Below are positions 20,780 to 30,521 of a stretch of 64,000 bases of DNA, in pieces. The notes beneath the pieces were generated by a model that was not told where the DNA came from, made no database searches, and worked only from the letters and a program-made list of their open reading frames with translations. The position numbers and the translations under genes were made by a program. Location: positions 806,001 through 870,000 of the forward strand of contig NZ_OU745390.1 in assembly GCF_916618955.1 (NCBI RefSeq). Direction: 5' to 3'. This DNA is from Pseudomonas sp. Marseille-Q3773. GTDB taxonomy: Bacteria; Pseudomonadota; Gammaproteobacteria; Pseudomonadales; Pseudomonadaceae. Numbering within the stretch: the first letter of the stretch is position 1; each line of letters begins with the position of its first letter.

Positions 20780-21385
20780 ATGCGAGTGTGGTGGTTGAGT
20801 GCCGGTCTGGCCCTGTATTGCCTGGCCCAGAGCGCGGCGGCAGGAACGCTGCTGGTTGTTGGCGATAGTATCAGCGCCGGTTTCGGCCTGGATACCCGCC
20901 AGGGCTGGGTGTCCCTGTTGCAGACCCGGCTCAGGGACGAAGGTTTCGACGATCAGGTAGTCAATGCCTCGATCAGTGGCGACACCAGTGCCGGTGGCCA
21001 GGCGCGGCTGCCGGCGCTGCTTGCAGCGCACAAGCCGAGCCTGGTGGTGCTGGAGTTGGGCGGCAATGATGGCCTGCGCGGGCAACCGACGGCGCAATTG
21101 CAACAAAATCTTGCATCGATGATCGAGCGCGCGCGCGAGGCCGGCGCCAAGGTGGTGCTGCTGGGCATGCGCCTGCCACCCAATTACGGTGTGCGCTACA
21201 CCAGCGCATTCGCCCAGGTGTATGAACAGCTGGCGGCGGAAAAACAGGTCCCGTTGGTGCCGTTCTTCCTCGAAGGGGTGGGCGGTGTGCCGGGGTTGAT
21301 GCAGGCCGATGGCATCCACCCGGCCCAGGCCGCCCAGCAGCGCCTGCTGGAAAATGCCTGGCCGGCGATAAAACCCTTGCTGTGA
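20780..21385 (+). CDS. tesA: Arylesterase / lysophospholipase / acyl-CoA thioesterase I (GDSL)
   Basis: A 201-residue SGNH hydrolase of the TesA/EstA type, exported by a signal peptide (about 1-21). The GDSL block is GDSISAGFG with nucleophile Ser30; the other blocks are GGNDGLRG and the Asp-His pair in DGIHP near the C terminus. It hydrolyses thioesters, aryl esters and lysophospholipids in the periplasm. Open frame runs far upstream, but GGAGA five bases before 20780 and the signal peptide fix that start. It is divergent from ybbA with a 10-base gap, an arrangement conserved in enterobacteria. Confidence 0.93.
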   Translation: MRVWWLSAGLALYCLAQSAAAGTLLVVGDSISAGFGLDTRQGWVSLLQTRLRDEGFDDQVVNASISGDTSAGGQARLPALLAAHKPSLVVLELGGNDGLRGQPTAQLQQNLASMIERAREAGAKVVLLGMRLPPNYGVRYTSAFAQVYEQLAAEKQVPLVPFFLEGVGGVPGLMQADGIHPAQAAQQRLLENAWPAIKPLL

Positions 21386-21443
21386 CGCTTTAAACGGCGC
21401 CGGCTTTCGGCTAATGTTGCGCCCCCCGTTTCGAGTGCCCCCG

Positions 21444-21734
21444 ATGCCGCGCCCTGCCTGGTCCTTGTATGCCTACCAACTGATCGAGCCCGATGAGCAG
21501 CTCGACCTGTTCGCCTGCCAGGAAATCCGCGTCCATCTGGTGGCCCGTCAGCTGGAGCTGGGCGTGCCGGTCGACCGTACCCTGTGCGGTGGCCTGCTGC
21601 CGGCGCAGCCGCGCTGGTCGGGGGTGCCGCGCTCGATCTACCGCGACGGCCGCCTGTGCGACCTGTGCCGCGCCATTCTCGATGCCCAGCGGCGCGGCAT
21701 GCGCCCGGTATGGCCGGAGCTGCAGAGCGGCTGA
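21444..21734 (+). CDS. Conserved hypothetical protein with CxxC motif
   Basis: A 96-residue protein from the ATG at 21444 (MPRPAWSLYAYQLIEPDEQ); an in-frame ATG at 21414 would add 10 residues. No signal peptide or membrane segment. It contains EQLDLFACQEIRVHLVARQLE in the first half and LCDLCRAILDAQRRG near the end, a possible metal site with too few cysteines to be sure. It lies 58 bases after tesA on the same strand and may be read from that transcript. Family and function unknown. Confidence 0.7.
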   Translation: MPRPAWSLYAYQLIEPDEQLDLFACQEIRVHLVARQLELGVPVDRTLCGGLLPAQPRWSGVPRSIYRDGRLCDLCRAILDAQRRGMRPVWPELQSG

Positions 21735-21845
21735 GCGTCACACCTTTCATCATCTGAAACGCTTGCATCGCGGCAATGCCTCCCGCTTGCATCGGCACAG
21801 GTGTACAATCGATTCTCTTGACCCATCTTTCGAAGGATTTACCGG

Positions 21846-22823
21846 ATGTTGCCGCGCTTTCCTGCCGTCACCCGTAGCCTGTCCCTGGCCGCCCTGCTGG
21901 TAGCGGGCCCCGCTGCTGCGCTGGAGCTGCCACTGCCACCGCCCGGTGAAGACATCGTCGGCCAGGTGCAGGTGATCAAGGCCAAGTACGAGGACACCTT
22001 CGCCGACATCGGTACCGCCAACGACCTCGGCTACCTGGAAATGATCGCTGCCAACCCGGGTGTAGACCCGTGGTTGCCGGGCGCTGGCACCGAAATCATC
22101 CTGCCGACGCGCTACATCCTGCCGCCTGGCCCGCGTGAGGGCATTGTCATCAACCTGGCGGAGTACCGCATGTACTACTTCCCGAAAGGGCAGAACGTGG
22201 TGCATACCTTCCCGCTGGGCATCGGTCGCGAGGGCTGGGGTTCGCCGATCGCCAACACCAAGATTACCGCCAAGACGCCGAACCCGACCTGGACCCCTCC
22301 CGCGTCGATCCGTGCCGAACATGCCGCTGACGGCGACATCCTGCCGAGCGTGGTGCCGGCAGGCCCGGACAACCCGCTGGGGCCGTTCAAGTTCACGTTG
22401 GGCGTGCCGGGCTACCTGATCCACGGTTCGAACAAGAAGTTCGGTATCGGCATGCGTACCAGCCACGGTTGCTTCCGCATGCTCAACAACAACGTACTGG
22501 AATTGTCGAAGATGGTGCCGGTGGGAACGCCGGTACGCATCATCAATGAGCCGTACAAGTTCGGTATCAGTGGCGGCAAGGTCTATCTGGAGGCGCACAC
22601 GCCGCTGGACGACCAGGGCAATCCGTCGGTAGTCGACAAACACACGGCGGTTATCAATGCTTTGCTCAAGCGCGAAGACCTGGCCAACAACCTGCGCATG
22701 AACTGGGACATGGTGCGTGACGTGGTGGCTGCGGAAGATGGCATGCCGGTGGAGATTGCCGTGCCCACCCAGAGTCAGGGCGCTGCACCCATGGTGTCGA
22801 GCATTCCTGCCGAACTGCAGTAG
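21846..22823 (+). CDS. L,D-transpeptidase (ErfK/YbiS/YcfS/YnhG family)
   Basis: A 325-residue exported enzyme: signal peptide about 1-25, a LysM-like segment at about 38-75 (DTFADIGTANDLGYLEMIAANP), and a YkuD catalytic domain at about 95-230 with IHGSNKKFGIG and the active-site SHGCFR, Cys209. Such enzymes cross-link peptidoglycan or attach outer-membrane lipoproteins to it. The close position of oprI, a major peptidoglycan-associated lipoprotein, 130 bases beyond and convergent, fits the second role but does not prove it. AAGGA lies just ahead of the ATG. A terminator follows. Confidence 0.93.
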   Translation: MLPRFPAVTRSLSLAALLVAGPAAALELPLPPPGEDIVGQVQVIKAKYEDTFADIGTANDLGYLEMIAANPGVDPWLPGAGTEIILPTRYILPPGPREGIVINLAEYRMYYFPKGQNVVHTFPLGIGREGWGSPIANTKITAKTPNPTWTPPASIRAEHAADGDILPSVVPAGPDNPLGPFKFTLGVPGYLIHGSNKKFGIGMRTSHGCFRMLNNNVLELSKMVPVGTPVRIINEPYKFGISGGKVYLEAHTPLDDQGNPSVVDKHTAVINALLKREDLANNLRMNWDMVRDVVAAEDGMPVEIAVPTQSQGAAPMVSSIPAELQ

Positions 22824-22842
22824 GCTAATTGCGACACACCCG

Positions 22843-22871
22843 GGCCTGCCTTAGTGCAGGCCTTTTCGTTT
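22843..22871 (+). terminator. Terminator after the L,D-transpeptidase gene
   Basis: GGCCTGC (22843-22849) pairs with GCAGGCC (22856-22862), loop CTTAGT, followed by TTTTCGTTTCT. Confidence 0.85.
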
Positions 22872-22904
22872 CTGTCTGGCGCGTTTGCCTTGTGTGCGGG
22901 CAAT

Positions 22905-22932
22905 AAAAAAGCCGACCCACAAGTGGGTCGGC
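22905..22932 (-). terminator. Terminator of oprI
   Basis: GCCGACCCAC and GTGGGTCGGC form a perfect 10-bp stem with a 2-base centre; in the leftward direction it is followed by a run of six T (AAAAAA on the + strand at 22905-22910). It lies 24 bases beyond the oprI stop. Confidence 0.9.
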
Positions 22933-22955
22933 TCCATAACAATCCGTGAGGATTA

Positions 22956-23207
22956 TTACTTGCGGCTGGCTTTGTCCAGCATACGCAGAGCGCGCTCGTT
23001 GGCTTCGTCAGCGGTCTGCTGAGCCTTCTGAGCGGCTGCCAGTGCGTCGTCAGCCTTACGGTAGGCTTCGTCAGCACGAGCTTGAGCGCGAGCTGCTGCG
23101 TCTTCAGTCGCAGTCAGACGAGCTTCGGTTTCTTTGGATACGCTGCTGCAACCGGTAGCCAGAACTGCGGCCAGAGCCAGAGCAGAGAATTTCAGAACGT
23201 TGTTCAT
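22956..23207 (-). CDS. oprI: Major outer-membrane lipoprotein OprI (Lpp type)
   Basis: An 83-residue lipoprotein with signal peptide [20 protein letters not shown] (lipobox ATGC, Cys20). The mature chain is an Ala-rich coiled coil with heptads ([20 protein letters not shown]) and ends in Lys, as in Lpp-type proteins that can be joined to peptidoglycan through the terminal Lys. AAGGGGAACACG precedes the ATG at 23207. The length equals known Pseudomonas OprI. It has its own strong terminator and a long upstream region. Highly expressed in pseudomonads; codon choice here is strongly biased, consistent with that. Confidence 0.97.
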   Translation of the reverse strand: MNNVLKFSALALAAVLATGCSSVSKETEARLTATEDAAARAQARADEAYRKADDALAAAQKAQQTADEANERALRMLDKASRK

Positions 23208-23717
23208 CGTGTTCCCCTTCAAGGACTTTCTATTAAATAGCCATCTCTCGGAAAAGAGAAACTGGCCGGCGTACATAGTACCCATTACTTGTAGTAAGTA
23301 AACTGACTAAGCGCAAGAACTGCAAAAAAAATGTTGCTTGGCGCTATCCTGACAAGATTCGCGGCAGGTACTGTGTAAAAAACGCGCAGGGCGCGCAAGC
23401 GTTTGTACTACGGCAACTTTTTTGCTGAACTAACGGTGACTTTAACTGTCCTTCAGCGTCTTAAGCCCTAGTACATCCGGTGTGGCCTGCCGGCATGCGG
23501 CCAAGAGTCGCTCTGGCTGCATTTTCGCCATTTTTAACCGCCACCACCTTGAGCAATCCTGCTAGCGGCGCCTACTATCTTGTGAGTGCCAGAGGCTCCG
23601 AACGATTGCAATCGTACGGTGGTCGAAGGGGCAACAGGTGGCGTAGAGGATTCTGTGCCGGATAAACCACCATCGGTTAAGGTATGGGTCTGCCGAGAAG
23701 ACCTGCGAGGAGTAGTG
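23208..23717. other. Divergent intergenic region, oprI to GNAT gene (510 bases)
   Basis: The half next to oprI is AT-rich, unlike the genes around it, and should hold the oprI promoter; a candidate on the minus strand is TTGCGC, 17 bases, TACAAG around 23290-23330. The other half has short open frames on both strands with no ribosome sites and no recognisable protein. GAGGAG at 23707-23712 belongs to the GNAT gene. I see no RNA gene or repeat. Confidence 0.5.
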
Positions 23718-23999
23718 ATGAGCGAAGCGCTGACCATCCACCATGACCAGGCCGGTCATCAGTTCGAGACCAACGTGGACGGTCATCGTGCCTATCTGAC
23801 GTACATGGATCTGGGCAAGCAGACGCTGGACATCTATCGCACCTTCGTGCCCAACGCCCTGCGCGGTCGCGGGATTGCAGCCGCTCTGACCGAGCGGGCC
23901 CTGGAATACGCTGAGCAGATGGGTTACACGGTGATTCCGTCCTGCTCGTATGTAGAGCGCTACATGGAGCGCCAGCAGCGGCATTCCAGCAAGGTTTGA
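23718..23999 (+). CDS. Small GNAT-type N-acetyltransferase (YjdJ-like)
   Basis: A 93-residue minimal acetyltransferase of the short GNAT group (N-acetyltransferase 14 / YjdJ type). The acetyl-CoA-binding segment is FVPNALRGRGIAAALTERALEYA at about 43-65, followed by VIPSCSYVERYMERQ, where the Cys in PSCSY is typical of this subgroup. GAGGAG 5 bases before the ATG at 23718 sets the start; the frame is open upstream but has no other ribosome site. Followed by a large bidirectional hairpin. The substrate is unknown. Confidence 0.88.
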   Translation: MSEALTIHHDQAGHQFETNVDGHRAYLTYMDLGKQTLDIYRTFVPNALRGRGIAAALTERALEYAEQMGYTVIPSCSYVERYMERQQRHSSKV

Positions 24000-24003
24000 T
24001 TCT

Positions 24004-24077
24004 AAAAAAAGGCGGGGCCGCGTTGCGCCCCATCGCCGGTAAGCCAGCGATGGGGCACAACGCGGCCCCGCCTTCTT
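24004..24077. terminator. Large bidirectional hairpin between GNAT and DAHP synthase genes
   Basis: Arms at 24011-24036 and 24047-24072 pair over about 25 bp with one bulge (core GGCGGGGCCGCGTTG, CGCCCCATCGC), preceded by seven A and followed by TTCTTG. It lies between two convergent genes, so it can terminate both. Its core matches the longer repeat at 28052-28145. Confidence 0.8.
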
Positions 24078-24080
24078 GTA

Positions 24081-25157
24081 TCAGCCGCGCTTGCGCTGCG
24101 GCAGCACATCCTTCAACTTGGCACGCATGCTGCGCAGGGTCTTCTCGGTAGCCGACCAGTCGATGCAGGCATCGGTGATCGATACACCATACTGCAGCTC
24201 GTCCAGGTTCTTAGGAATCGACTGGCAGCCCCAGTTCAGGTGGCTCTCGACCATCAGGCCGATGATCGACTGGTTGCCTTCGAGAATCTGGTTGGCAACG
24301 TTCTCCATCACCAGCGGCTGCAGGGCAGGGTCCTTGTTGGAGTTGGCGTGGCTGCAGTCGACCATGATGTTGGCCTTGATCCGGGCCTTGGCCAGGTCCT
24401 GCTCGCACAGGGCGACACTGACCGAATCGTAGTTCGGCTTGCCGTTGCCGCCGCGCAGTACCACGTGACCGTACGGGTTGCCCTTGGTGGTGACGATCGA
24501 TACACCGCCTTCCTGGTTGATGCCGAGGAAGCGGTGCGGCTTGGACACCGACTGCAGGGCATTGATGGCGACGGTCAGACCGCCATCGGTGCCGTTCTTG
24601 AAACCGACCGCCGAGGAGAGGCCCGAGGCCATCTCGCGGTGGGTCTGCGATTCGGTGGTGCGAGCGCCGATGGCCGACCAGCTGATCAGGTCCTGCAGGT
24701 ACTGCGGGGAAATCGGGTCGAGCGCTTCGGTGGCGGTCGGCAGGCCCATTTCGGCCAGGTCCAGCAGCAGTTTGCGGCCGATGTGCAGGCCATCCTGGAT
24801 CTTGAACGAGTCATCCAGGTATGGGTCGTTGATCAGGCCCTTCCAGCCGACAGTGGTGCGCGGTTTTTCGAAATACACGCGCATGACCAGGTACAGCGTG
24901 TCGGACACTTCCTCGGCCAGTACCTTGAGGCGCTCGGCGTACTCGTGGGCAGCCTTGATGTCGTGGATGGAGCAAGGGCCGACCACGACGAACAGGCGAT
25001 GATCCTTGCCGTCGAGAATATTACGCACCACTTCACGGCCGGCAGTCACGGTCTGCAGGGCCTTGGCGCTGAGGGGGATTTCCTTCTTCAGCTGATCGGG
25101 GGTGATCAGCGTCTCGTTGGAGGCAACGTTCAAGTCATCGATCGGTAAATCAGCCAT
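24081..25157 (-). CDS. aroF: 3-deoxy-7-phosphoheptulonate (DAHP) synthase, class I
   Basis: A 358-residue enzyme of the AroF/AroG/AroH family that condenses phosphoenolpyruvate and erythrose 4-phosphate, the first step of the shikimate pathway. Motifs include VVGPCSIHD at about 78-86, FEKPRTTVGWKG, GARTTESQTHR and DCSHANSNKDP. The N-terminal extension before the barrel is the segment that carries feedback control in relatives; which aromatic amino acid inhibits it cannot be read here. The frame extends to 25406 but the ATG at 25157 gives the normal length. Isozyme letter is tentative. Confidence 0.93.
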   Translation of the reverse strand: MADLPIDDLNVASNETLITPDQLKKEIPLSAKALQTVTAGREVVRNILDGKDHRLFVVVGPCSIHDIKAAHEYAERLKVLAEEVSDTLYLVMRVYFEKPRTTVGWKGLINDPYLDDSFKIQDGLHIGRKLLLDLAEMGLPTATEALDPISPQYLQDLISWSAIGARTTESQTHREMASGLSSAVGFKNGTDGGLTVAINALQSVSKPHRFLGINQEGGVSIVTTKGNPYGHVVLRGGNGKPNYDSVSVALCEQDLAKARIKANIMVDCSHANSNKDPALQPLVMENVANQILEGNQSIIGLMVESHLNWGCQSIPKNLDELQYGVSITDACIDWSATEKTLRSMRAKLKDVLPQRKRG

Positions 25158-25387
25158 CGTGTTACTCGTCAGGTCACGGTGCCGGCCGCCAACTGTCCCC
25201 GTGCGGCCCAGCAGCAAGAATAATCGCAGCGGGGAGCCGAACCTTAGCGCGTTACTGGTGGCGCGACAATGGGCTGGGCCCCGTCCGTGTGGGGTTTTTC
25301 CGAGATGGCAGGGGTTTGCCGCGAACAGGCTGCCCAGCGCTGCGCAACCTGTGTAAAAAGAGGGCTGACTTTTACCTGGAGAGCGGC

Positions 25388-26335
25388 ATGCACACGCACA
25401 CACCACGTATCGGCATTATCGGCAGTGGCGCCATCGGCGGTTTCTATGGGTTGATGCTGGCGCGGGCCGGCTTCGACGTGCATTTTCTGTTGCGCAGCGA
25501 GTACGAGGTCGTCCGTGAGCAGGGGCTGACCCTGGACAGTGCCGTGCACGGCACACTGCAGATGAATGTGCAAACCTATGCCAGCGCCGCCGACCTGCCG
25601 CCCTGCGACTGGCTGCTGGTGGGCGCCAAGGCCACCAGCAATGACCAGCTGGCACCGCTGCTGGTACAGGCGGCAGCCCCCGGCGCCAGGGTGGTGCTGT
25701 TGCAGAACGGCCTGGGCGTGGAGGAGCAGTTGCGCCCGGCCTTGCGCAGCGACATGCACCTGCTTGGCGGCCTGTGTTTCATCTGCGTCAACCGCCAGGC
25801 GCCTGGGGTGATCCGTCACCAGGCGCTTGGTGCGGTCAACCTGGGCTACCACAGCGGGCCGGCCGACGATGGCGGTGTCACGCTGGTCAAGGCGGGGGCG
25901 GGCTTGTTCCACGCTGCGGGCATCGATTCGCAGGCCATGCCCGACCTGGCCCAGGCGCGCTGGCAGAAGCTGGTATGGAACGTACCGTACAACGGCCTGT
26001 CGGTGCTGCTCGGCGCCAGTACCACGCCGCTGATGGCCGACCGCAACAGCCGTGCGCTGATCCAGGCCTTGATGGCCGAGGTAGTGCAGGGGGCGGCGGC
26101 GTGTGGTCACGTGTTGCCCGAAGGCTATGCCGAGTATCTGTTCGACGTCACCGAGCGCATGCCCGATTACTGGCCCAGCATGTACCACGACCATGCCCAC
26201 CAGCGCCCGCTGGAACTGCAGGCCATCTATGCCGAGCCTCTGGCACGGGCACGGGCGGCCGGTTGCCAGTTGCCACGCATGGAGATGCTGTACCAGGCGC
26301 TGGCCTTCATCGGGCGCGGTGGCCAGGCCGGCTGA
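25388..26335 (+). CDS. 2-dehydropantoate 2-reductase-like protein (ApbA/PanE family)
   Basis: A 315-residue NADP-dependent dehydrogenase with an N-terminal Rossmann fold (IGIIGSGAIGGFYGLMLARAG, about 8-28) and a C-terminal helical domain containing KLVWNVPYNGLSVLLGAST with the conserved Lys and Asn of ketopantoate reductases, and SMYHDHAHQRPLELQAIY. It would reduce ketopantoate to pantoate or act on a related 2-keto acid. GGAGAG lies just before the ATG. Not linked to other pantothenate genes, so a paralogue with another substrate is possible. A stable hairpin (26347-26377) follows the stop. Confidence 0.88.
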   Translation: MHTHTPRIGIIGSGAIGGFYGLMLARAGFDVHFLLRSEYEVVREQGLTLDSAVHGTLQMNVQTYASAADLPPCDWLLVGAKATSNDQLAPLLVQAAAPGARVVLLQNGLGVEEQLRPALRSDMHLLGGLCFICVNRQAPGVIRHQALGAVNLGYHSGPADDGGVTLVKAGAGLFHAAGIDSQAMPDLAQARWQKLVWNVPYNGLSVLLGASTTPLMADRNSRALIQALMAEVVQGAAACGHVLPEGYAEYLFDVTERMPDYWPSMYHDHAHQRPLELQAIYAEPLARARAAGCQLPRMEMLYQALAFIGRGGQAG

Positions 26336-26439
26336 GCGTGCTTCCGGCCTGGCCGGCAGTGCGCCGGACGGCCAGGCGCGCGTCCGGGGCGCTGCTAAGC
26401 TGAAGCTTGCTCTGCCGCAGCGGCAGTCGAGGAGGTCGA

Positions 26440-26937
26440 ATGATCCGCTCCATGCTGTACGCCACTGACCTCGGTGTGTACGCCCCTTTTGTCATGCAGC
26501 ACGCGTTGGCGCTGGCGCGTACCTTCGGCGCCGAGTTGTATGTGATCCATGCGGTGGAGCCCATGGGGCAGTTCGCCGAATCGCTGCTGCAAAGCTACCT
26601 CGACGAGCAGACGCTCGACCAGTTGCACAGCCAGGGGGTGAACACAGTGATGGCCAACATCGAGCAGCGTGTGCTGGAGAACTTTCGCGACGAGCTTGGC
26701 GAGGAGGCCGACCTGGCGGTGATCAAGGCGGTGCGCGTGCGCCAGGGCGACCCGGCACAGGTGATCCTCGACCAGGCGCAGCGGCTGAGTGTCGACCTGC
26801 TGATTTTCGGCAGCCACAGCGCCGGTGCGGGCGTGGACGTGCCCTTGGGGCGCACGGCGGTGCGGCTGCTGCAGCTGTCGCCGGTGCCGGTGTACATGGT
26901 GCCGTTGGCACAGCACCTGGGGCGCAGGAAAGCATGA
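26440..26937 (+). CDS. Universal stress protein (UspA family)
   Basis: A 165-residue single-domain Usp. It starts MIRSMLYATDLGVYAPFV, with the ATP-site Asp in the first strand, and ends with GSHSAGAGVDVPLGRTAVRLLQLSPVPVYMVP, which carries the family's GxxGxxxGxxxxxLL-type nucleotide loop in a modified form (GAGVDVPLG). A strong GAGGAGGT Shine-Dalgarno lies 5 bases upstream. It is preceded by a hairpin and followed by the cysB promoter region, so it is probably expressed alone. Function in stress survival is a family property. Confidence 0.92.
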   Translation: MIRSMLYATDLGVYAPFVMQHALALARTFGAELYVIHAVEPMGQFAESLLQSYLDEQTLDQLHSQGVNTVMANIEQRVLENFRDELGEEADLAVIKAVRVRQGDPAQVILDQAQRLSVDLLIFGSHSAGAGVDVPLGRTAVRLLQLSPVPVYMVPLAQHLGRRKA

Positions 26938-26977
26938 AGGTGGCCGTCGGCCATTTCCGTGGGTATGTAACAAAATA

Positions 26978-28040
<1,063 letters not shown>

Positions 28041-28051
28041 TTCGAAACTAT

Positions 28052-28145
28052 CGGGGCCGCTTTGCGCCCCATCGCCACACGAAGCTGCTCCTACAGGGAC
28101 TTGTAGGGGTGGCCTCGTGTGGCGATGGGGCGCAAAGCGGCCCCG
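28052..28145. repeat. Perfect 31-bp inverted repeat between convergent cysB and cysH
   Basis: Left arm 28052-28082 and right arm 28115-28145 are exact reverse complements, beginning CGGGGCCGCTTTGCGCCCC. The 32-base loop contains an inner stem CCTACA/TGTAGG. It ends 6 bases before the cysH stop and begins 12 bases after the cysB stop, so it probably ends transcription from both sides. The same core recurs at 24011-24072. Confidence 0.9.
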
Positions 28146-28151
28146 GCAATT

Positions 28152-28886
28152 TCAAGCCTTGGTAATCAGGTTGCCGGCGTGCAGCCCGCATTCTTTCTGG
28201 GTCGACTCCTCCCACCACCAACGCCCCTCGCGCTCATGCTGGTTCGGCAGTACCGGCCGGGTGCAGGGTTCGCAGCCGATGCTGATGAAACCGCGCTCAT
28301 GCAGGCTGTTGTAAGGCAGTTCGAGCATGCGGATATAGCCCCACACCTCTTCGCTGGTCATCTGCGCCAGCGGGTTGAACTTGTACAAGGTGCGCTCGGG
28401 GGTAGAGAAGGCGCTGTCGATCTCCAGTGCCGCTACCTGGCTGCGGGTGCCCGGGCTCTGGTCGCGCCGCTGGCCGGTGGCCCAGGCGCTCACGGTCGCC
28501 AGCTTGCGCCGCAGCGGCTCGATCTTGCGGATGCCGCAGCACTCGCCATGGCCGTCCTTGTAGAAGCTGAACAGGCCCTTTTCCTTGACGAATGGGTCGA
28601 GCTTGGCGCGGTCGGGGCTGAGGATTTCGATCGGCAGGTCGTACTGCTCGCGAACCTGGTCGATGAACCGGTAGGTCTCCGGGTGCAGGCGCCCGGTGTC
28701 GAGGCTGAACACCTTGACCTGCTTGTTCAGCTTCCAGGCCATGTCGACCAGCACCACGTCCTCGGCACCGCTGAAGGAAATCCACAGGTCATCACCGAAG
28801 TGCTCGAAGGCGAGCTTGAGGATGTCCTGCGGTGACTTGTTGGCGTAGGTCGCGGCCAGGGCGGCGACGTCGAAGGGTTGGCTCAT
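28152..28886 (-). CDS. cysH: Adenylyl-sulfate (APS/PAPS) reductase CysH
   Basis: A 244-residue assimilatory reductase that converts adenylyl sulfate to sulfite with thioredoxin. It has the PP-loop-like [12 protein letters not shown] and the iron-sulfur cysteines Cys116-Cys117 (GECCGIRK), Cys205 and Cys208 (CEPC), which mark the [4Fe-4S] APS-reducing type, plus the catalytic Cys233 in KECGLH. The frame extends to 28970, but the ATG at 28886 gives the family start [10 protein letters not shown]. It faces cysB. The sulfite reductase genes are not in the window. Confidence 0.95.
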   Translation of the reverse strand: MSQPFDVAALAATYANKSPQDILKLAFEHFGDDLWISFSGAEDVVLVDMAWKLNKQVKVFSLDTGRLHPETYRFIDQVREQYDLPIEILSPDRAKLDPFVKEKGLFSFYKDGHGECCGIRKIEPLRRKLATVSAWATGQRRDQSPGTRSQVAALEIDSAFSTPERTLYKFNPLAQMTSEEVWGYIRMLELPYNSLHERGFISIGCEPCTRPVLPNQHEREGRWWWEESTQKECGLHAGNLITKA

Positions 28887-28966
28887 CAGGCGGTTTCCAT
28901 CTTGGCTGTGGCGCTGTGCGCTCGTAGTAGGCTGATGGTAACAAAAAATGGCGGGCTGGACGCCGG

Positions 28967-30310
28967 TCACAAGCCTTGCAGCGTCTCCATCAACACCCGC
29001 ACCTTGGCAATCGATTCTTCATATTCCGCCTGCCACTCGGAATCGGCCACCACCGCGCCGCCGCCCCAGCAGCAGACCTGCCCGCCCTTGACCAGCAGGC
29101 TGCGAATGGCGATCGAGCTGTCCATCTCGCCGCGCACGTCCAGGTAAAGCAGTGAGCCGCAGTACAGCGTGCGGCGCGTCGGCTCCAGCTCGTCGATGAT
29201 CTGCATGGCGCGGATCTTCGGGGCGCCGGTGATCGAGCCGCCTGGGAAGCTGTCGCCGATCAGGTCCAGGGCGTCCTTGTTGCAGGCCAGCCGACCGGTG
29301 ACGCTGCTGACCAGGTGGTGCACGTTGGGGTAGCTCTCCAGGCTGAACAGCTCCGGCACCTTCACCGAGCCGATCTCGCAGGTGCGCCCCAGGTCGTTGC
29401 GCAGCAGGTCGACGATCATCAGGTTTTCCGAGCGGTCCTTGGCGCTGTGCCGCAGCTGCTCGGCGTTCTGTGCATCTTCGACGGGGTTGCTGGCGCGCGG
29501 GCGGGTGCCCTTGATCGGGCGGGTTTCCACCTGGCGCTGGCTGACGCGGATGAAGCGTTCGGGCGAAAAGCTCAGCAAGGCGCTGCCGTCAACCAGTTGC
29601 TGGTAGCCGGAGAACGGTGTCGGGCAGGCTGTGCGCAGGGCCTGGTAGGCGTGCCACGGGTCGCCCTGGCAGGGGGCCCGGAAGCGCTGGGTGAGGTTGA
29701 TCTGGTAGCAGTCGCCCGCCTGGATGTAGCGCTGCACCTGGTCGAAAGCGGCCTTGTACTGTGCGGGTTGAAGGTCACCGGCCATCGGCGCCAGCAGCTC
29801 GAAGTGGCCGTTTGCACTGTTGTCGGCGCCTTCGAACAGGCTGATCAGGCGTTCGCGTTCCTGGCTGGCCAGGCTCGGATGAAAGACCAGTTGGCTGGTC
29901 GCGCACTGGTGGTCGCTGACCAGTGCCCAGGCATACAGGCCCAGTTGTGCGTCTGGCAGGCCAAGGTCGTCAACGGCCAGGCTGGGCAGCTGTTCCAGGC
30001 GCCGACCAAAGTCATAGCTGAGGTAACCGATCAGACCGCCAGCAAACGGCAATTCGCTGCCGTCGGGCAGCTGGGCATGGCCCAGTTGCGCCAGGCCTGC
30101 GCGCAGGCGCTGGAGGAAGGCGCGGCCATCTTCGCCAGGTTGCGCCTGCAACTGTTGCACTGGCCAGGCGCTGAGCAGGTCGAAGCGGCCGCGCTCGGCG
30201 CCGGGGCGCGCGCTGTCGAGCAGGATCGCACCGGGTGCCTGGCGCAGGCGGGCGAAATAGGCGGCAGGGTCAGGCTGGTAGGGCAGGGAGTGGAGCGTGC
30301 AGGTCGGCAT
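28967..30310 (-). CDS. pabB: Aminodeoxychorismate synthase component I
   Basis: A 447-residue chorismate-utilising enzyme. With a PabA amidotransferase it makes 4-amino-4-deoxychorismate for folate. The C-terminal domain holds the family signatures: [32 protein letters not shown] and [22 protein letters not shown]. The N-terminal region is the shorter PabB type and lacks the anthranilate synthase feedback motif LLES, which separates it from TrpE. No clear Shine-Dalgarno precedes the ATG at 30310. A 29-bp perfect inverted repeat separates it from the upstream ligase operon on the same strand. Confidence 0.93.
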   Translation of the reverse strand: MPTCTLHSLPYQPDPAAYFARLRQAPGAILLDSARPGAERGRFDLLSAWPVQQLQAQPGEDGRAFLQRLRAGLAQLGHAQLPDGSELPFAGGLIGYLSYDFGRRLEQLPSLAVDDLGLPDAQLGLYAWALVSDHQCATSQLVFHPSLASQERERLISLFEGADNSANGHFELLAPMAGDLQPAQYKAAFDQVQRYIQAGDCYQINLTQRFRAPCQGDPWHAYQALRTACPTPFSGYQQLVDGSALLSFSPERFIRVSQRQVETRPIKGTRPRASNPVEDAQNAEQLRHSAKDRSENLMIVDLLRNDLGRTCEIGSVKVPELFSLESYPNVHHLVSSVTGRLACNKDALDLIGDSFPGGSITGAPKIRAMQIIDELEPTRRTLYCGSLLYLDVRGEMDSSIAIRSLLVKGGQVCCWGGGAVVADSEWQAEYEESIAKVRVLMETLQGL

Positions 30311-30424
30311 CAGTGTGGACGGCGATGTAAAAGCGAGGAGGGCGATTGTAGACCTGTGCAGGAAAAGCGCCTAGCACTGGGCGCGACATTCAACATTGTG
30401 TTTGGCATCTGCGGCTGCTCTGCA

Positions 30425-30500
30425 GCCCAATCGCGACACAAGGCCGCTGCCACAGGATTGCGCGATCTCCAGTGGCAGCGGCCTTGTGTCGCGATTGGGC
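30425..30500. repeat. Perfect 29-bp inverted repeat between ligase and pabB genes
   Basis: Arms at 30425-30453 and 30472-30500 (starting GCCCAATCGCGACACAAGG) are exact reverse complements with an 18-base loop. The flank GCCGCAAAGCGGCCCCGG shows it belongs to the same repeat family as 28052-28145. It lies 22 bases beyond the ligase stop and 115 bases upstream of pabB, so it probably ends the ligase operon transcript. Confidence 0.88.
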
Positions 30501-30521
30501 CGCAAAGCGGCCCCGGCGTTT

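Noticed and set aside
23480..23665. Short open frame in the oprI-GNAT gap
   Set aside because: No ribosome site, no conserved features, and composition unlike a gene.
25244..26200. 318-codon open frame opposite the ketopantoate-reductase-like gene
   Set aside because: The forward frame has a clear Rossmann motif and ribosome site; the reverse one has neither.
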